Shown here one piece after another: positions 24,239 through 32,174 of a DNA stretch of 45,018 nt; within the stretch, counting starts at the first letter, position 1; the number at the start of each line of letters is the position of its first letter. The translations under genes were made by a program, and so were the position numbers. The stretch lies in assembly GCA_011171075.1 (NCBI GenBank), contig DUFD01000012.1, forward strand, positions 1-45,018, in the 5' to 3' direction. This DNA comes from Dehalococcoidia bacterium. Its GTDB lineage: Bacteria; Chloroflexota; Dehalococcoidia; Dehalococcoidales; Fen-1064. The notes under the pieces are model-generated. The model did no database searches, was not told the DNA's origin, and saw only the letters and a program-made list of their open reading frames with translations.

Positions 24239-24476
24239 AGACCTCCTCTATTCGGGGCGTTTACTCGTTGAGTATAACTATAACCTAGAGAACACCACTC
24301 GTATGTGATTTTAGTCGCCTATGGCAGGTGTGACTTGGCGCAGTATGGAGCGTAACGCATAATAGACCGATATGTCTGTGGTGTCAAGGGGGTTGAACAG
24401 AGCCGGGTCGAGCCAGTGTGCGTCTGTGTAGCCCGATGTGATAGAGTAGATAAGGCATCTTTGACAGAGGCTCGCA

Positions 24477-25793
24477 TTGCAGCAACCAGATAATTCATTA
24501 AGCGATTTTATGCCGAGAAGGAGAAAAATCTTCTACGGCTGGTGGATGGTAGCGGCCGCTGTCGTTTTGAACTTCTTTGTCGGCGGCACCTTTGTCTACG
24601 GTTTTACGGTCTTTTTCAATCCAATAAGGAATACCTTTGGCTGGGGTGCGGCTGTTACATCGGTTGCCTTTACATTGCAGAGGTTGGAGTCCGGTTTTCT
24701 TGAGGCTGCAGCAGGTTTCCTGGTTGACAGGGTAGGGCCGAGGAAGCTGATGCTCGGTGGCTGGACCACCGTGGGGCTGGGTTTTTTCCTGATGAGCCGC
24801 GTCAATTCCCTGTGGGCGTTCTACGGTTCTTTCCTGCTCATTGCGGTCGGGATGAGCTTTGCTGCCTTCATCGTCATCTTCGCTACCGTAACTAACTGGT
24901 TTGAAAAGAAACGGAGCCGGGCTATGACGCTGGTTGTGACCGGTTTTGGTGCCAGCGGCATGCTGGTACCGCTGGTGTCATATGCCGTCGGTGAGCTTGG
25001 CTGGCGAGAGACACTGGTTATCGTCGCTATTGCTGCCTGGGTCATTGGAATACCCCTTGCTTCAATGATGAGGCATAAACCCGAGCAGTATGGATACCTT
25101 CCCGACGGTGCCAGTCCGGTCGGCAGGGGTGATTCGGCGGGCTCAACTGACTCGGGAGTGACCTCTGACAAAATGGCAGGGGGTTCAGACCTTCCGCCGG
25201 CAGGTCTTTCTCTAAGAGAAGCCATGAAGACCCGGGCTTTCTGGTTGCTGGCAGCTGTCTTCTTCTTCCAGTTCATCGGGGCAAGCGCTGTGATGGTGCA
25301 CCTGGTGCCTTACCTTGAAAGCGTGGAAGTATCCAGCACACTGGCAGCTACGGTAGTTACAGGGGTGACCATCAGTAGCCTTATCGGGAGGCTGGGCTTT
25401 GGTCTGCTCGGTGATTTCGCGAATAAGCAGTATCTTATCACCGTAGGTATTGCTCTCCAGGCCATCGGGGTCTTTATTCTTGCCTTTATAAATAACGATA
25501 GAATGTGGCTGATTATTCCGTATCTGCTCACCTATGCCCCCGGTTTCGGGGCAACGGTACCTTTGAGGCTGGCTTTGCTGGCTGACTACTTCGGCCCGCG
25601 GAATTACGGCACGATTATTGGATTCATGACACTGATAAGTATGGCCGGCGGACTCGCCAGCCCCGTTATTGCTGGCTGGATATTTGATGCAACGGGAAGC
25701 TATCAGCTGGCCTGGCAACTATTTGCCCTGATAACAGTACCGGCGCTACCACTGATGCTGCTGGCAAAACCCCCCATAATAAAGCAAGCCTAG
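24477..25793 (+). CDS. MFS transporter (OFA/monocarboxylate-like)
   Basis: The 438-residue major facilitator begins RRKIFYGWWMVAAAVVLNFF, a start typical of the oxalate/formate antiporter and monocarboxylate (MCT-like) group. About 12 membrane segments are visible, with the helix 2-3 loop FLVDRVGPRKLMLGG and a hydrophilic central loop at about residues 205-240. GYTF-like residues FVYGFTVFFNP in helix 1 also fit. The start could be TTG at 24477 (AGAGG upstream) or ATG at 24510. An organic-acid substrate would suit the LarA and acyl-CoA genes, but this is inference. Confidence 0.85.
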   Translation: MQQPDNSLSDFMPRRRKIFYGWWMVAAAVVLNFFVGGTFVYGFTVFFNPIRNTFGWGAAVTSVAFTLQRLESGFLEAAAGFLVDRVGPRKLMLGGWTTVGLGFFLMSRVNSLWAFYGSFLLIAVGMSFAAFIVIFATVTNWFEKKRSRAMTLVVTGFGASGMLVPLVSYAVGELGWRETLVIVAIAAWVIGIPLASMMRHKPEQYGYLPDGASPVGRGDSAGSTDSGVTSDKMAGGSDLPPAGLSLREAMKTRAFWLLAAVFFFQFIGASAVMVHLVPYLESVEVSSTLAATVVTGVTISSLIGRLGFGLLGDFANKQYLITVGIALQAIGVFILAFINNDRMWLIIPYLLTYAPGFGATVPLRLALLADYFGPRNYGTIIGFMTLISMAGGLASPVIAGWIFDATGSYQLAWQLFALITVPALPLMLLAKPPIIKQA

Positions 25794-26239
25794 TGGAAGT
25801 ATGTTCCTGTCTGGAGCATGGTGATATACCAGACAGGCAGCATGCAAGACGGTATTCAGTGGGTTATATTCGGGCCAAATAGCGGACATGTTTACTTGTC
25901 CTTACGATTGAAAACAGGCGATTTTATATTGAGCTTGCCCCGCTGGGGGACCTTCCAGGGTACCACGCCTCAATAAGCCTTCTTAGTTATTAGCGATTGT
26001 GAGCATCCAAACAGGTGTATGGGGTGCTATCAACTTTTGTCACCGAATGTCCACCAGACTCTAACCAGAATATAACACAACATGACTATGATACAAAATG
26101 GCGTAATAACGAACTTTACAATATGAAGGGGGTGGTTACTAATAGATATATAACTAATAGATATATAACATAGAGAATCCTGTGGTTACATATCGCATAC
26201 ACAAACACACTACTATGGACTAGAAAAAGAGGTAACAAT
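25794..26239. other. 446-base intergenic region with a hairpin and a tandem repeat
   Basis: No convincing reading frame or RNA gene is seen. CTGTCTGG/CCAGACAG (25807-25836) forms a stem with a 14-base loop just after the MFS stop and may slow or end transcription, though no T-run follows. The right half is AT-rich and holds the 15-base tandem repeat at 26139-26168 upstream of the secreted-protein gene. Confidence 0.5.
26139..26168. repeat. Two perfect tandem copies of a 15-base unit
   Basis: CTAATAGATATATAA is present at 26139-26153 and again at 26154-26168. It lies 71 bases before the ATG of the secreted-protein gene, where a regulator site or promoter would be expected. With only two copies chance duplication is possible. 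Confidence 0.6.
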
Positions 26240-27040
26240 ATGAAAAAGGTATTTATGCTGGCCTCAGCTCTACTTCTTGTGAGCTCTCTGGCAATATCGA
26301 TTGCGGTGCCAGCATTGGCATGCACGCCTGGTACAGCTCTAACTATTTCAGCATCATCCATACAGATTAATTCTGGAGAACCTGTGGTCCTGACAATTGT
26401 TGAGGATAATACCGGCTCGAATGAGCACGAGGCTGACCTGACAGAAGTGAAGGTCTTCCTCGAACCGTTTGATGTCTATCTGACTTCAACCTCAAACGAA
26501 ATCGGCGAGGTCTTCAGTGGTGATACCGATGGTGATAATGAGCTGGATTATAACGAAACATGGCAGTGGGAAGTGACTGTCTATCCAACAGCTAGTACCA
26601 CTTATACGGCAACTGGCCAAGGGCTCTGGAGGGGTACTACTATTATTACAGCCCCTGACTATCCGGAGCAAGATTCAATCACGGTAGAGGTTGAGAACGG
26701 TGGTGTAGAAGGCTTCACACCGGGATTCTGGAAGAACCATCATGGTGCCTGGGAGCTTACAGGTTATGACCCAGACGAAGATTACTTCGATGATATCTTC
26801 GGTGTAGGCTCACACATTACTCTCGACGATGCCCTTCGACTAAAGGGCGGGAAGTGTAAGGCATTGGCCAGACACGCTGTAGCGGCCCTGCTGAATGCAG
26901 CACACTCCAATGTAAGCTACGAGTTTTCCGAAGGTGAAGTAATTAACATGGTCTATGATGCCTTTATCGAAGGTAACTGTGAAGCCGTGAAGGATACACT
27001 GGAGGAACAGAACGAGCTCGAGGGTGATATTTCCTCGTAG
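26240..27040 (+). CDS. Secreted protein with a TPGFWKNH-type C-terminal domain
   Basis: The 266-residue protein has a signal peptide (MKKVFMLASALLLVSS, then hydrophobic to ALA at about residue 27) with a signal-peptidase I type ALA-C junction; the cysteine is not in a canonical lipobox. Residues about 30-150 look like an immunoglobulin-like beta domain with SSIQINSGEPVVLTIVE and many Thr/Ser. Residues about 157-262 begin with GFTPGFWKNHHGAWEL, a motif I know from extracellular proteins of archaea and bacteria of unknown role, and continue with a helical part holding two cysteines (GKCKALARHAVAALLNAAH and EGNCEAVKD). AGAGGTAA precedes the ATG. Function unknown; it is likely exported or attached at the cell surface. 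Confidence 0.75.
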   Translation: MKKVFMLASALLLVSSLAISIAVPALACTPGTALTISASSIQINSGEPVVLTIVEDNTGSNEHEADLTEVKVFLEPFDVYLTSTSNEIGEVFSGDTDGDNELDYNETWQWEVTVYPTASTTYTATGQGLWRGTTIITAPDYPEQDSITVEVENGGVEGFTPGFWKNHHGAWELTGYDPDEDYFDDIFGVGSHITLDDALRLKGGKCKALARHAVAALLNAAHSNVSYEFSEGEVINMVYDAFIEGNCEAVKDTLEEQNELEGDISS

Positions 27041-27128
27041 ACGGTGGCTAAAGTCAACCAGTCTATATGGGGTGGCCATTTATGCCCGCCCCATTAATTT
27101 TCGAGTATCTTTATAGATGGAAAATAAA

Positions 27129-27155
27129 GGGTTCCAGCGTCAAGCTGGAACCCTG
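27129..27155 (-). terminator. Intrinsic terminator, probably the original terminator of ssrA
   Basis: A perfect 11-base stem AGGGTTCCAGC/GCTGGAACCCT with a five-base loop is followed on minus by TTTATTTTC. It lies ten bases beyond the displaced copy of the tmRNA 3' end, where the terminator of a tmRNA gene normally is. It now also serves the TIR-TPR gene. Confidence 0.8.
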
Positions 27156-27160
27156 GCTGT

Positions 27161-27191
27161 TTCTGGTGGAGACGGGGTAGAGTCGAACTCT
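27161..27191 (-). repeat. Displaced copy of the tmRNA 3' end (att-like repeat, outer copy)
   Basis: These 31 bases match 29189-29219 with one mismatch, in direct orientation: TTTCTGGTGGAGACGGGG, one differing base, then AGAGTCGAACTC. On minus it reads as a T-loop (TTCGACT) and acceptor strand ending CCA at 27165. The rest of the tmRNA is absent here, and the T-stem pairs poorly. It marks the far end of an insertion into ssrA. Confidence 0.8.
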
Positions 27192-27227
27192 CCCCGAAGC
27201 AACACTTGGATTTCTTGGTGGTGCGAA

Positions 27228-28478
27228 CTATCTCAATTCCTGTAGCTGATCCTGGGCTTCTTGAATTAGTGATGCGTCCTGTGATATCTCGATACATTTC
27301 TCAAAGTCAGCGATTGCCTCGGCATTCATACCTATCTCCCTGTAAAAAAATCCGCGTAAGTAATAGAAACTTGCATCCTCAGGGTCGATTTCGATGGCCT
27401 TGTCTATGTCGGCGATAGCGTTGTTCCACTCCTCTTTATAGTAGTAGGCAAGTGCACGGTCGTGATAGGCATACTGGTAGTCAGGGTACAGGCTAATCGC
27501 CATTGTGAAGTCGACAATAGATAGATTATATTCTCCTAGGGCGATATAGGCATCGCCCCGGAAGTTGTAAGCTGAAGCATTGCTTGGGTCGAGGTCAATG
27601 GCTTCAGTAAAGTCAAGGATAGCTTGTTCATATCCCCCACTGTAATAGTAGGCCAAGCCGCGATTAAAATAGGCTTCAGCATTGTCGGTATCGACATCTA
27701 TGACTTCATTTAATTTCAGGATAGCTTCTTCATACTGTCCATTGCCTAGTAGAGCCAGACCTAGCTCATATATTTCCCCTATTGATTCTGAAGAATCTGG
27801 CCCAGACTGGTTAATAAGAAGAACACCGACGACACTTGCTGCTATGATCACAAATGCTGCCAGAGTCAATCTGACCCAGATCTTCCGCCACAAAGCCTCT
27901 TCAGCACTTCTCTTCAGATGTGATTTTTCGGTGATGGTCTCCGGTTCTAATCCCACAGCCGATACCACTGGTCCGCCTGCTTTCTCCGATATCCGATACT
28001 TCTGAATATCACCCAACGTCTTACGTATTAGGGCAATGTGCGCCGTATCTGGTTTCGAATTGGGAAGGAGGCCTGAAGCCTTGAGTCCGCTGACAATGCG
28101 AGGAATCATATCAGAAACTCCCTCTTGAGGAATACGTATTGACGAGGCAGCACCAAGGGCTTCCCTCCATTCGGGTTGGCGGTTCTGAAACTCGATGTGC
28201 GAGATATCCCGCAATACTGGGATAAACTCCTTCCCTGTTTCGTGCGCTCGAATAACCTCCTTGGTGACCTGACGAGAGCTTAGCGAGTCTTTAGATATAA
28301 CTAGGGTCAAGGCTCTCGCTTCCTCAACTGCCTGCCCCGTTTGTATAAGGTAGGAAGGTCCCGGAATACTATCGACCTCGTAACACCATGTGGTATAACC
28401 TACCTCTTCCAGACCAAGGGCAATTTCTAGGGATATCTCTGCATCTTCCTCCACGTGGGCAATGAAAATATCACTCAT
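27228..28478 (-). CDS. TIR domain - transmembrane - TPR protein
   Basis: The 416-residue protein starts with a TIR domain (about 2-110): DIFIAHVEEDAEIS as strand A and helix A, TTWCYEVDSIPG as the BB-loop region, ALTLVISKDSLSSRQVTKE with E74 in the place of the NADase glutamate, and KEFIPVLRD. A middle linker follows to about 195, then one membrane segment at 202-223 (LTLAAFVIIAASVVGVLLI), then about five TPR units (236-416) of the form AEAYFNRGLAYYYSGGYEQAI. The topology puts the TIR inside if the TPRs are outside, or the reverse. TIR proteins hydrolyse NAD or signal in antiphage defence; here no partner gene is recognised. It is the main cargo of the tmRNA-flanking islet. Confidence 0.88.
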   Translation of the reverse strand: MSDIFIAHVEEDAEISLEIALGLEEVGYTTWCYEVDSIPGPSYLIQTGQAVEEARALTLVISKDSLSSRQVTKEVIRAHETGKEFIPVLRDISHIEFQNRQPEWREALGAASSIRIPQEGVSDMIPRIVSGLKASGLLPNSKPDTAHIALIRKTLGDIQKYRISEKAGGPVVSAVGLEPETITEKSHLKRSAEEALWRKIWVRLTLAAFVIIAASVVGVLLINQSGPDSSESIGEIYELGLALLGNGQYEEAILKLNEVIDVDTDNAEAYFNRGLAYYYSGGYEQAILDFTEAIDLDPSNASAYNFRGDAYIALGEYNLSIVDFTMAISLYPDYQYAYHDRALAYYYKEEWNNAIADIDKAIEIDPEDASFYYLRGFFYREIGMNAEAIADFEKCIEISQDASLIQEAQDQLQELR

Positions 28479-28652
28479 AAGCTTTCACTTTTTGTTATTC
28501 GAGATAGAACTACACTATGAGCAGGGAGTACTAGGCATAATTATAATATCCACTTTCGCCCTTTGTCCAACCATTAGGAAGTCAATGTGCTTATACCTCA
28601 CGCTATTATAACTGTCCCGGTAATCTATCACCTATAGATCTGGAAGCGTGCC

Positions 28653-28817
28653 CTAGCCAGCAATGACGAAATGCTTCGCACCGCATTCACCACAGAACTT
28701 CTCCCCAGGTTCATTGATTGCCTGGCAGGAAGGACATACTATGTGAAGGACGCTACCGCATTCAGAGTAGAACTTACGTACTTCTGGATTCTCTGTCTGA
28801 CACTCTGGGCACTTCAC
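28653..28817 (-). pseudogene. Double zinc-ribbon fragment
   Basis: A 54-codon frame starting GTG at 28817 encodes two zinc-ribbon knuckle pairs: VKCPECQTENPE...YSECG and CPSCQAINEPGEKFCGECG. This is the usual N-terminal module of long adenylate-cyclase or AAA/TPR proteins, but here it ends with TAG after FVIAG. In the first ribbon the expected FCxxCG is YSECG, so one zinc ligand is lost. No ribosome-binding site is visible. It is probably a decayed remnant, though a tiny functional protein cannot be excluded. Confidence 0.5.
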
Positions 28818-28953
28818 GACTCACTCACAAGCACAAGATCGGTGCCCACAGTCTAGAGGTAAATCAGGGTTATGTTAAGGGATTAATAATTGACTATAGA
28901 AAACAATCGCTACAGATTAACCGTGAAGAAATAATCTTGTGGGAGGCATACCG

Positions 28954-29139
28954 ATGAATCAGAGGATAAAACAAACGAAGGATTTGTCTACAGCAGGAGA
29001 AATCAATACCGGAGAACACGAAGCCATTGGACTCATTAAGAACGGTGTCAAAATGCTGGTTAACATAATAATGAGAGATATTATTCGAGAAATTCGAAGT
29101 CAAACTGACGCTAGTCTTCCGGGTGGCGGCTTCGCGTGA
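28954..29139 (+). CDS. Small hypothetical protein in the tmRNA-flanking islet
   Basis: A 61-codon frame starts at ATG 28954 with GGGAGG eight bases upstream, a well-placed ribosome-binding site. The product is charged, with a helical middle part (EAIGLIKNGVKMLVNIIMRDIIREI) and a Gly-rich end (LPGGGFA). I know no family. It ends 50 bases before the tmRNA 3' end and runs towards it, opposite to the TIR-TPR gene. Confidence 0.4.
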   Translation: MNQRIKQTKDLSTAGEINTGEHEAIGLIKNGVKMLVNIIMRDIIREIRSQTDASLPGGGFA

Positions 29140-29188
29140 AGGCTCTGATATATGTATCATCAACGAGCCTCTTAATGGCTCGGCTGTG

Positions 29189-29219
29189 TTTCTGGTGGAG
29201 ACGGGGGAGAGTCGAACTC
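29189..29219 (-). repeat. tmRNA 3' end (att-like repeat, inner copy)
   Basis: The T-arm and acceptor part of the intact tmRNA, repeated with one mismatch at 27161-27191 in the same orientation. The two copies bound 2028 bases. Site-specific integrases often use the 3' end of ssrA as attachment site. Confidence 0.8.
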
Positions 29220-29548
29220 CCCGTCCAAAGGAAGCTGCCCAGAATATCCTACAGGCTTAGTCGGCTCTTTAATCTCACCCGGCTGACCCCTGTCGACCGG
29301 GTTCAGCCAGGCCAGTCGATTTCTCTTTCACCGCCTTTCCCGACTTTGGGGCGGTGGCACCCCGACTTTTCGTCACCCACTCCCGACCCGCCGGGGTGGG
29401 GTCGAGGTGGATGTGCTGCCTAGTTAATTAGGCTGCAACTAATACTGGTTCTTTGCCAGTTGTTTTTTGCCACTTGTTTAATGAGGGTAGCGGCAACCTC
29501 AGCCTGCAATCCTGTAACACACTTCCCCTGTCGAAACCACGCGTCCCC
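29193..29548 (-). ncRNA. ssrA: Transfer-messenger RNA (tmRNA)
   Basis: The 356-base RNA begins GGGGACGCGUGGUUUCGACA, the standard tmRNA start, and ends with a T-loop, acceptor strand CGUCUCC-A and an encoded CCA (29193-29195). The 5' GGGGACG pairs with the 3' CGUCUCC in a seven-base acceptor stem with one G-U. The tag frame runs from GGC at 29457 to TAA at 29428 and encodes GKEPVLVAA. I recall the Dehalococcoides tag as GERELVLAG, which has the same Gly resume codon and similar hydrophobic ending. The gene begins 29 bases after smpB, its protein partner, and is likely co-transcribed. It rescues stalled ribosomes and marks nascent peptides for proteolysis. Confidence 0.95.
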
Positions 29549-29577
29549 ATTGATTTCTGTCCGCGTGACTGCGCCTG

Positions 29578-30042
29578 TCACCTCCTCGGACCGACCTTCG
29601 TTTTCACGGCACGCTCTAAAACCCGGTCTGTTTCACGACGCTGTATTGCCTCACGCTTGTCGTAGAGCTTCTTGCCCCGGGCGAGCGCCACCTCAAGCTT
29701 GGCGATACTATCTTTAATATACAGTCGCAACGGCACCAGCGTAAAGCCCTTCTCCGCTACGGTGCTGGTCAGCTCTGCAATCTCCTTGCGGTGCAGCAGG
29801 AGCTTCCTCGGGCGGGTGGGCTCGTGGCCGAGGTAGCTGCTTGCCTGGTAGCGGGCGATATGGGCGTTCAGCAGCCACAGCTCGCCGTCTTCGGGGCGCA
29901 CGTAGGCATCCCCGAGGCTGACTCGGCCGGCGCGGATTGACTTAATCTCCGAGCCGCTGAGCACCAGCCCGGACTCGATGGTGTCCATAATATGGTAATT
30001 ATGGCGGGCTTTTCGGTTGGTGGCGACTGTTTTAATTGCCAT
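29578..30042 (-). CDS. smpB: SsrA-binding protein SmpB
   Basis: SmpB binds tmRNA and brings it to stalled ribosomes. The 154-residue protein has ATNRKARHNYHIMDTIESG, LSGSEIKSIRAGRVSLGDAYV, HIARY, RPRKLLLHRKEI, LVPLRLYI, KLEVALARGKKLYDKREAI and a basic tail ending VGPRR, all standard. The start is ATG at 30042 (MAIKTVATNRKA); the frame extends to 30204 without likeness to the family. Its stop lies 29 bases before the tmRNA 5' end. Confidence 0.96.
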   Translation of the reverse strand: MAIKTVATNRKARHNYHIMDTIESGLVLSGSEIKSIRAGRVSLGDAYVRPEDGELWLLNAHIARYQASSYLGHEPTRPRKLLLHRKEIAELTSTVAEKGFTLVPLRLYIKDSIAKLEVALARGKKLYDKREAIQRRETDRVLERAVKTKVGPRR

Positions 30043-30302
30043 TGTTCTAACTAAATGATAACACAACCCGAAAAAGACATAAATATGTCTGAAAACCGGC
30101 AAAGTAAAGCAGCGATGGTGGTGTATAACATCTTTCGGAGCGAGACGTGTTGACGGTGACGTATTCGGCGGGTTAGTATTAGCCAGGTTAATTAACATAT
30201 GCATTTCACAAAACTAGGACTACCCACCAGGCCGGATACCGACTGTTCGGTGTATCATTTCGCTTTGTCCCCCATTAATAAATATCTGAGAGGCAGGGTC
30301 AG

Positions 30303-31304
30303 TTGCGCTTAAAACAGCTGTTTAATCGCAGGTTTGTGCTGTTGGCCATCATCGCCGTGGCTTTATTGACGGTGCTGCTGGCTTTTCTTGACTGGGAAAA
30401 GGCTTTGCAGCTTGGCGATAAGGCAGACTGGAAGCTGGTGTTGATAGCCTTTCTGTTTATAGTCCTCTCCTACTTCTGCCTGAGCGGCGCCTTTGTATCG
30501 ATATGCAGGACGATGGGTGTCAGGATTCCGTGGCCGGACGTTTTTAAGATTGGCATATTATCGGTGACGCTTGACAATATACTGGCCTTCGGGGGTCTGG
30601 CCGGTCATTCCCTGCGCGTTTTGCTGATGCAGCGCGACCAGACACCGGCAGGCATGGTTATGGCCGCATCACTCCTGCATTCTTATTTCAATGCCATCAT
30701 ACTGGCCACTATTTTCCCTATCGGCCTGGTCTACGTCCTCTTGACCCATCCCCTGCCTGTCTACAATATAGTGATACTGATTGTATCAACGAGTGTTTTT
30801 ATTATCGGGCTGTTGATTGCCGCGTTGCTCCTTTTCAAGAGTGCCCTGAGAAGGTGGATACTGAACAAAATAGACCACTGGTGGCGCTTAATTTTCAAGC
30901 GAAATATCACCTCTTTCCTCGACGCATTCGACACGGCGATGAACGATGGTCTGGCCGCGATGCGGGGCAGGCCGATAGAGCTGTTTCTCCCGCCGTTGCT
31001 TATTATCGTTGAGTGGGCGCTGGTGGTTGCGGGCATCTGGTTCTGCTTCAACGCCATTGGCACCTCTCTCAGCCTCGGCTCACTCCTGACTGGGTTTAGC
31101 GTGGGTATCTCTGCCGGTAACGTGGCCATGATACCCGCCGGACTGGGCGTGCAGGAGGCCTCCATGTCCGGCGTCTACGCGCTTTTCGGGACGCCCTTCG
31201 AGCAGGCCGTCCTGGCCTCGCTGCTATTCAGGATACTGTACGACATCATCCCCTTCGTGGCAGGCCTGCCCTTCTACCGTAAGCTGCTCCAGAAGCTGGA
31301 CTAA
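30303..31304 (+). CDS. Lysylphosphatidylglycerol synthase TM-region / flippase-like family membrane protein
   Basis: The 333-residue integral membrane protein belongs to the UPF0104/AglD-like family, which has about eight membrane segments. Features are a first helix right at the start, GALFSICRTMG-like text FVSICRTMGVRI, DNILAFGGLAGHSLRVLLM with the conserved Gly-rich loop, and the C-terminal IPAGLGVQEASMSGVYALFG motif typical of the family. There is no lysyl-transferase domain. A role in transport of lipid-linked compounds is assumed for such proteins but seldom shown. The start is TTG at 30303 after GAGGCAGGG. Confidence 0.82.
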   Translation: MRLKQLFNRRFVLLAIIAVALLTVLLAFLDWEKALQLGDKADWKLVLIAFLFIVLSYFCLSGAFVSICRTMGVRIPWPDVFKIGILSVTLDNILAFGGLAGHSLRVLLMQRDQTPAGMVMAASLLHSYFNAIILATIFPIGLVYVLLTHPLPVYNIVILIVSTSVFIIGLLIAALLLFKSALRRWILNKIDHWWRLIFKRNITSFLDAFDTAMNDGLAAMRGRPIELFLPPLLIIVEWALVVAGIWFCFNAIGTSLSLGSLLTGFSVGISAGNVAMIPAGLGVQEASMSGVYALFGTPFEQAVLASLLFRILYDIIPFVAGLPFYRKLLQKLD

Positions 31305-31419
31305 GCAGACGAGGGACTCATCTTCGTCATATCATGGTATAATCCTAGACAAACATGTAACGAGATATGTCTATTTTTAGATAGCATACTACAGGGATGT
31401 CGGCTCTCTGGAGATAACA

Positions 31420-32121
31420 ATGATTAACCCTGGGGATATTATTTCATATATAGAAATGTGTAATGAAGAAAAGGTCAATCTCCAACGTGGTATGAATTAT
31501 CATCTGCGTGGAGAAACGAGCGTAATTCTAATGAGTTTGAGAGCTAACGCTCCCTATTCTGATAGAGTGGAGGAAGAAGGGCACGTTCTAATATATGAGG
31601 GACATGATGTTCCTAAGAAAACAAATACCCCTATACCAAAGGTTGTTGATCAACCCATGCGTAATCCTGGTGGTACGTTAAGTCAGAATGGCCTGTTTTA
31701 TGAGGCAGCTAGAAGATATAGAAGTGGGGGAAAGGCTGCAGATTTTGTAAAGGTATATGAAAAAATTCATAGAGGTATATGGGTATATAATGGTGTATTT
31801 AAACTGACGGATGCATGGCAGGAAGAAAGTAATAACCGAAAAGTATTTAAATTCAAGTTGGAGTTAGTGGAAAATATACAACCTTCTAGTGAATCTAAAC
31901 AACAACCGGTTGAGATTGAACATAGTAGAATAATACCACCACGAGTAAAATTAGCAGTATGGAAACGAGATAAAGGCAGGTGTGTTGTTTGCGGGAGTAA
32001 TGATAACCTGCATTTTGATCATATAATTCCATTTTCAAAGGGTGGTTCTTCTTTAGTAGCAGAGAATATACAACTTCTATGTGCACGACATAATATCGCC
32101 AAACGTGACAAAATAGAATAA
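31420..32121 (+). CDS. SRA(YDG)-HNH endonuclease, type IV restriction-like
   Basis: The 233-residue protein joins an SRA/YDG-type domain (about 1-155: GMNYHLRGETSVILMS, VLIYEGHD, FYEAARRYRSGG, YEKIHRGIWVYNGVF) to a C-terminal HNH nuclease. The SRA domain flips out and reads 5-methyl- or 5-hydroxymethylcytosine. The HNH has C188-x-x-C191, D200-H201 in FDHIIPFSKGG, N216, C221 and H224, a full zinc-stabilised beta-beta-alpha-metal set. Such proteins cut DNA with modified cytosines. It is strikingly AT-rich next to its GC-rich neighbours, has a TATAAT at 31338-31343 and GGAG before the ATG, and no methylase beside it, so horizontal gain as a stand-alone defence gene is likely. Confidence 0.85.
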   Translation: MINPGDIISYIEMCNEEKVNLQRGMNYHLRGETSVILMSLRANAPYSDRVEEEGHVLIYEGHDVPKKTNTPIPKVVDQPMRNPGGTLSQNGLFYEAARRYRSGGKAADFVKVYEKIHRGIWVYNGVFKLTDAWQEESNNRKVFKFKLELVENIQPSSESKQQPVEIEHSRIIPPRVKLAVWKRDKGRCVVCGSNDNLHFDHIIPFSKGGSSLVAENIQLLCARHNIAKRDKIE

Positions 32122-32148
32122 AAAAGGAGGCCATACAGCCTCCTTTTT
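32121..32148. terminator. Bidirectional terminator between SRA-HNH gene and hdr operon
   Basis: A-run, stem GGAGGC/GCCTCC with a six-base loop, T-run. Because it is symmetrical, it can stop transcripts of the plus-strand nuclease gene and of the minus-strand hdr operon. Confidence 0.85.
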
Positions 32149-32174
32149 ACTAAATATCTTGTATGTGAAGTCTT

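Noticed and set aside
27161-27230. The outer repeat as a second tmRNA or a tRNA gene.
   Set aside because: Only the T-loop and acceptor 3' strand are present; no 5' acceptor half, D-arm or anticodon arm can be found, and the TIR-TPR coding region begins 31 bases on.
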